Source of the DNA: Hormiphora californensis
Taxonomy: Eukaryota > Ctenophora > Tentaculata > Cydippida > Pleurobrachiidae
Assembly (NCBI GenBank): GCA_020137815.1
Contig: CM035362.1
Span: forward strand, 5,633,715-5,697,714
DNA length: 64,000 nucleotides
Reading direction: 5' to 3'
How positions within the stretch are numbered: the stretch's first letter is position 1; each line of letters opens with the position of its first letter. Shown here piece after piece: positions 60,745 through 64,000 of this stretch. The position numbers and the translations under genes were made by a program. The notes under the pieces were generated by a model that ran no database searches, was not told the origin of the DNA, and was given only the letters and a program-made list of their open reading frames with translations.

Positions 60745-62078
60745 TTACGTTGCCCATGCCGCCAGAGCTGCCATGTCCGGATCTTCCTCTTCCTCGTGTG
60801 TCGTTGTAGTGGGTTGAGCAGTGGGTACGGAGGGAAGGTTGAGGGCCGCAGAGGGAATGTTCAGTAACTGAGGGGAAGTGCAGGTGTTATAGTGACGTCA
60901 CTAAGACAGAAACACTGTTTGTTACCATGGTTACCATCAATAGAAACCTTCTCGTCACCATGGTTACCAACAATAGGAACCTTCTTGTCACCATGGTTAC
61001 CAACAATACATACTTGCTCGTTACCATGACAACGTACCTGTTCGTCCATATCTTCTTGTTCCATTCCCTCCAACTCGGCCAATAAATCATCCTCATCGAC
61101 ATCTTGGTTGAATCCAATGGGGTTGCTAATTGCCTCGGAGATCTCGTTAGCAAGCTCCTGCTGCTCCTGTATGTCGTCCATCAAATCTTGAACCTGTGTG
61201 GGAGATTGTAAGGTTAAAGAGGTCGTCCATCAGATCTTGAACCTGTGTGGGAGATTGTGTGTGAGTGTGTGGGAGATTGTGAGGTTAAAGAGGGTTTCAA
61301 ATTGAAATAATTTAATTGAGGCCGTGATCTGTATGGCGCAGCCAGACCCCGTTTTGACAATGTGCTCAGATCGCGCCCGCACCGCCAGACAGGCCGTGAT
61401 AGAGTACACAATTAAAAGATTGAGTTCCTGTAAAAATATAAACTTGGCCATTACCTTATCAATGTCTCCAATCTCCTTGTGTGCACCTTCCAAAGCCTTG
61501 GCAGCGAATCCCATTGTCTTTAGGATCTCTGTGTTCGTCGAGGCATTCTCGAGGGCTTCCCGCTGGAATTCTATCGTACAGAGTGTTCCGTCTATCTTAT
61601 TCAATTGTTCCTCGTACCTGTGTAAAGAAAGAAAGAGGTGGGTCAGAAAGGATGGATTGAAGGGGGAGGTGGGGTTAGAAACAATGTTTTCCAGGAAGAG
61701 AGGGTTCGTAAAGGTTGGATTGCTGGGGGGATTCAAGAAATATGGTCTTGATACTGGGAGGATGTGATGGAAACTAACCGTTTCTTCCTTTTTAAAGCGT
61801 TCAATGCCACCCTCTTGTTTTTTGTTCCCGCTTTCTTAGCAGTCATCAGTTCCTGAGAAAATGAGTGAAATTAGCATAGTACATAAAACTAAAATAGGCC
61901 AAAATATTCCTGGCCTATTTCCAGAAAATACACGTGTGTCAACACATACCTGTGTAATTTTCCCTTCTAAAAAATCAGTTTTCTTCTGTAGCATCTCCTC
62001 TGTTTCACGGAGTTTTTGGATCGCCTCTCCCGCAGTTGGGGCTGCATTCTTCTTCTTTCCACCAAAGAGAAAGGACAT
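60745..62078 (-). CDS. CHMP4 (SNF7/VPS32) ESCRT-III subunit, tandem copy B, five exons, 214 residues
   Basis: Exons: 62078-61950, 61852-61779, 61617-61455, 61193-61038, 60867-60745. Phases 0, 2, 0, 0 match and the sum is 215 codons. It starts MSFLFGGKKKNAAPTAGEAI, then [33 protein letters not shown] and [17 protein letters not shown]. The acidic part is [20 protein letters not shown] and [20 protein letters not shown], and the same Bro1-binding end [12 protein letters not shown] closes the protein. Role as for copy A. It lies about 1 kb upstream of copy A on the same strand. It has one intron absent from A (after KITQ) and lacks two present in A. A 39-bp duplication of the exon-4 acceptor region lies at about 61214-61256. 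Confidence 0.95.
60905..61037. repeat. 30-bp repeat with GTTACC core in the last intron of CHMP4 copy B
   Basis: Four units of the form CACCATGGTTACCAACAATA plus GGAACCTTCT lie next to the donor of exon 61038-61193. A TGACGTCA lies at 60893. The same intron of copy A carries the 39-bp palindrome array and a TGACGTCA. Confidence 0.7.
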
Positions 62079-62985
62079 GGCAGCTAGATAGTGATTGGGT
62101 GAGAGAGAGAGGAAGATAGGGGGTAGGGTGAGAGAGGGAGAGGGAGAGTGATGGGGTGAGAGAGGGAGGGGGAGAGGGAGTGAGAGGTAGGTATAGTAAG
62201 GGAGGGGAGGAAATGGAGCGGGTAAAAGGTTTTGATATGTGGAGAAGATGAATAATATTAAATGGGATAATATTATGGGACATTGACAGCTAGGAAATGG
62301 AATAAAAACTAATATAAACGGTTCTAGAACATTTTTAGGAAGATCACAAGGTCACGGATAACCTCAATAGGGGTTGTAGAAAATATAGAGAGGACAACAA
62401 ATAATTATAACAGCTGAGGGGGCTCTAATTTTAGGAAGAGTTCATAGGATGTCTGATAGTGACAGAATACTAAATAAAAGAAAGTAGAGACCGGGAATGA
62501 AAGTAGAGACCAAAACTCGAAAGAGAAAGTAGAGCTGAAATCGAGGGAGAGACACGTCCTCGTAAATGTATATTACACGGACAGAATACAAATACGCAAA
62601 GAACAATCATCAGAGAGAAAGCACAGAGATAGAGAGAGAGAGATAGAGATAGAAGAAGAAAAACAATTTCCCTTAGATCACGACCGTGTGAGTAGATTGG
62701 TGTATAACACACACACACACTGTAAACACACACAAACCTACGCTGCATACACAAAACTCATTACACAGGAAGCAAAGTGGTGGGAAGCACATGAATAATA
62801 CTCATGTACGCATATAAAATGTTTTATCTGCGTATCAGTATGAAAAGGGCACAGATTCTAAAAGACAGAGTGAGACGGTGATGTAACAATGTAATTCGAG
62901 ATGGATCACATTTACTGGTGAGTGTGTGTGTAGCCTTGTGTTGTAGCAGTGATGTAGCCTAGTGATGTAGTGCAATGTTTGCTGT
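62079..62985. other. Upstream region of CHMP4 copy B, no gene
   Basis: Purine-rich GAGAGGGAG tracts at 62100-62215 and GA at 62625-62645, a short CA repeat near 62707, otherwise AT-rich. The copy B promoter is expected near 62079-62300, but no motif was decisive. Confidence 0.5.
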
Positions 62986-63635
62986 TTGAAAGTAGCACAA
63001 GTCTGAACAAGACAGTCTGTTTGAAAGTAGCACAAGTCTGAACAAGACAGTCTGTTTGAAAGTAGCACAAGTCTGAACAAGACAGTCTGTTTGAAAGTAG
63101 CACAAGTCTGAACAAGACAGTCTGTTTGAAAGTAGCACAAGTCTGAACAAGACAGTCTGTTTGAAAGTAGCACAAGTCTGAACAAGACAGTCTGTTTGAC
63201 AGTAGCACAAGTCTGAACCTAGGACAGTCTGTTAGTAGTGCAATTCTGAACAAGACAGTCTGTTTGAAAGTAGCACAAGTCTGAACAAGACAGTCTGTTT
63301 GAAAGTAGCACAAGTCTGAACAAGACAGTCTGTTTGAAAGTAGCACAAGTCTGAACAAGACAGTCTGTTTGAAAGTAGCACAAGTCTGAACAAGACAGTC
63401 TGTTTGAAAGTAGCACAAGTCTGAACAAGACAGTCTGTTTGAAAGTAGCACAAGTCTGAACAAGACAGTCTGTTTGACAGTAGCACAAGTCTGAACAAGA
63501 CAGTCTGTTTGAAAGTAGCACAAGTCTGAACAAGACAGTCTGTTTGAAAGTAGCACAAGTCTGAACAAGACAGTCTGTTTGAAAGTAGCACAATTCTGAA
63601 CAAGACAGTCTGTTTGACAGTAGCACAAGTCAATC
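62986..63635. repeat. 35-bp minisatellite, about 18 copies
   Basis: Unit AGTCTGAACAAGACAGTCTG plus TTTGAAAGTAGCACA, nearly perfect. A disrupted unit at about 63215-63245 and GAC for GAA variants occur. The unit length is not a multiple of three, yet all minus frames stay open, so the long Cys/Leu-rich translations are not evidence of a gene. Confidence 0.92.
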
Positions 63636-63636
63636 T

Positions 63637-63675
63637 GGGGGTAAATGGGAGTTCCGGTAAATCGGGGTCCGACTG
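63637..63675. mobile_element. Right end of a CAGTCGGACCCC-type element
   Basis: GGTAAATCGGGGTCCGACTG matches the right terminus of the copies at 31672, 47620 and 59062. The following TAGCACAAGT continues the 35-bp minisatellite unit. No left end is visible. Confidence 0.5.
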
Positions 63676-63829
63676 TAGCACAAGTGAAGGTATGATGAAG
63701 CCTACACAGTGGAAGTTATACACACAGTACACACACACGTGTTTGGACGACACGTAAAGCTGCTACACACATGATGTGATGTACAAGCCTAGTAGACAAG
63801 AAGAGAACAGTGTAGACGAAGGAGGGTAA

Positions 63830-64000
63830 ATGTATGAGGGGGGGGTGGGAGATAGCGGGGGAAGGGGGGAGGGACATGGTGAGGGGGGCATAGGGGGAAG
63901 AGAAACATAGCGGAGGGGGAAATAGCGGGGGGGGGGGGGGGGGGGGGGGTAGGTCATGGTGAGGAAGGGAGCTGGAGAGAGGGGGAAATAGAGGGGCAAG
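63830..64000 (+). repeat. G-rich tract
   Basis: Runs of G, including about 20 consecutive G at 63929-63948, between GGGAAATAGCGGGG and GGGACATGGTGAGG-type repeats. It is interrupted by the window end and could form G-quadruplexes. Confidence 0.7.

Noticed and set aside
62835-63753. Cys/Leu-rich minus-strand frames up to 238 residues
   Set aside because: The 35-bp unit gives the same peptide in rotating frames. Openness in all three frames reflects absence of stops in the unit, not selection.

Overview
The window looks like nuclear DNA of an invertebrate metazoan, probably an early-branching one such as a sponge. That guess is an inference from gene style only. Its genes are split by many short GT-AG introns of about 100-600 bp. 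They encode animal families (ESCRT-III CHMP4, an SLC38 amino-acid transporter, an F-box protein). The space between is packed with (GA)n/(CT)n tracts, minisatellites, palindromic DNA elements and one Penelope-like retroelement. No prokaryotic or viral gene set, CRISPR array, rRNA or tRNA gene was seen.

Layout. 1-12 kb: no gene that I can support; purine-rich sequence, a noisy block ending in a 100-N gap (9667-9766), and a palindrome (10863-11376). 12.4 kb: first coding exon of a secreted galactose-binding-like (F5/8C or fucolectin type) protein, cut off downstream by noisy sequence. 15.4-21.6 kb, minus: an acidic repeat-rich protein whose intron holds a 2.1-kb, 23-bp minisatellite. 22.3-28.1 kb, plus, divergent from it: a five-exon gene for a 1,697-residue low-complexity protein. 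29.0-33.3 kb, minus: a complete 12-exon SLC38A7/A8-like transporter of 456 residues. 34-46.6 kb: nested mobile elements and an apparent duplicated or allelic block around a second 100-N gap (40067-40166). 38.9-48.4 kb, minus: an F-box gene (FBXO7-like architecture, 514 residues), interrupted by that block. 48.9-50.9 kb, minus: a five-exon gene for a 343-residue, probably myristoylated protein of unknown function. 51.9-53.7 kb: small inverted-repeat elements and a 163-bp satellite. 54.5-62.1 kb, minus: two tandem CHMP4 genes, each encoding exactly 214 residues but with different intron positions. 63-64 kb: a 35-bp minisatellite and a G-rich end.

All multi-exon models were built by hand from splice sites, and each was checked for reading phase across every junction given. 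CHMP4 (membrane scission in multivesicular-body sorting) and SLC38A7-like (lysosomal amino-acid export in vertebrates) both relate to the endolysosomal pathway, and the F-box protein to ubiquitin ligation. I see no evidence that the genes form one system.

The most notable signals are: (i) the tandem CHMP4 pair with three discordant introns and a near-identical exon; (ii) an 1,829-bp foldback element with 844-bp arms whose empty site is present in the other copy of the duplicated block; (iii) evidence that the 34-46 kb block is two haplotypes or a false duplication placed in tandem; (iv) a Penelope-like element with two 894-bp inverted arms; (v) arrays of a perfect palindrome matching the RFX X-box. 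Three noisy blocks (8.0-9.7, 13.5-15.2 and 44.7-46.6 kb) look like consensus errors rather than biology.
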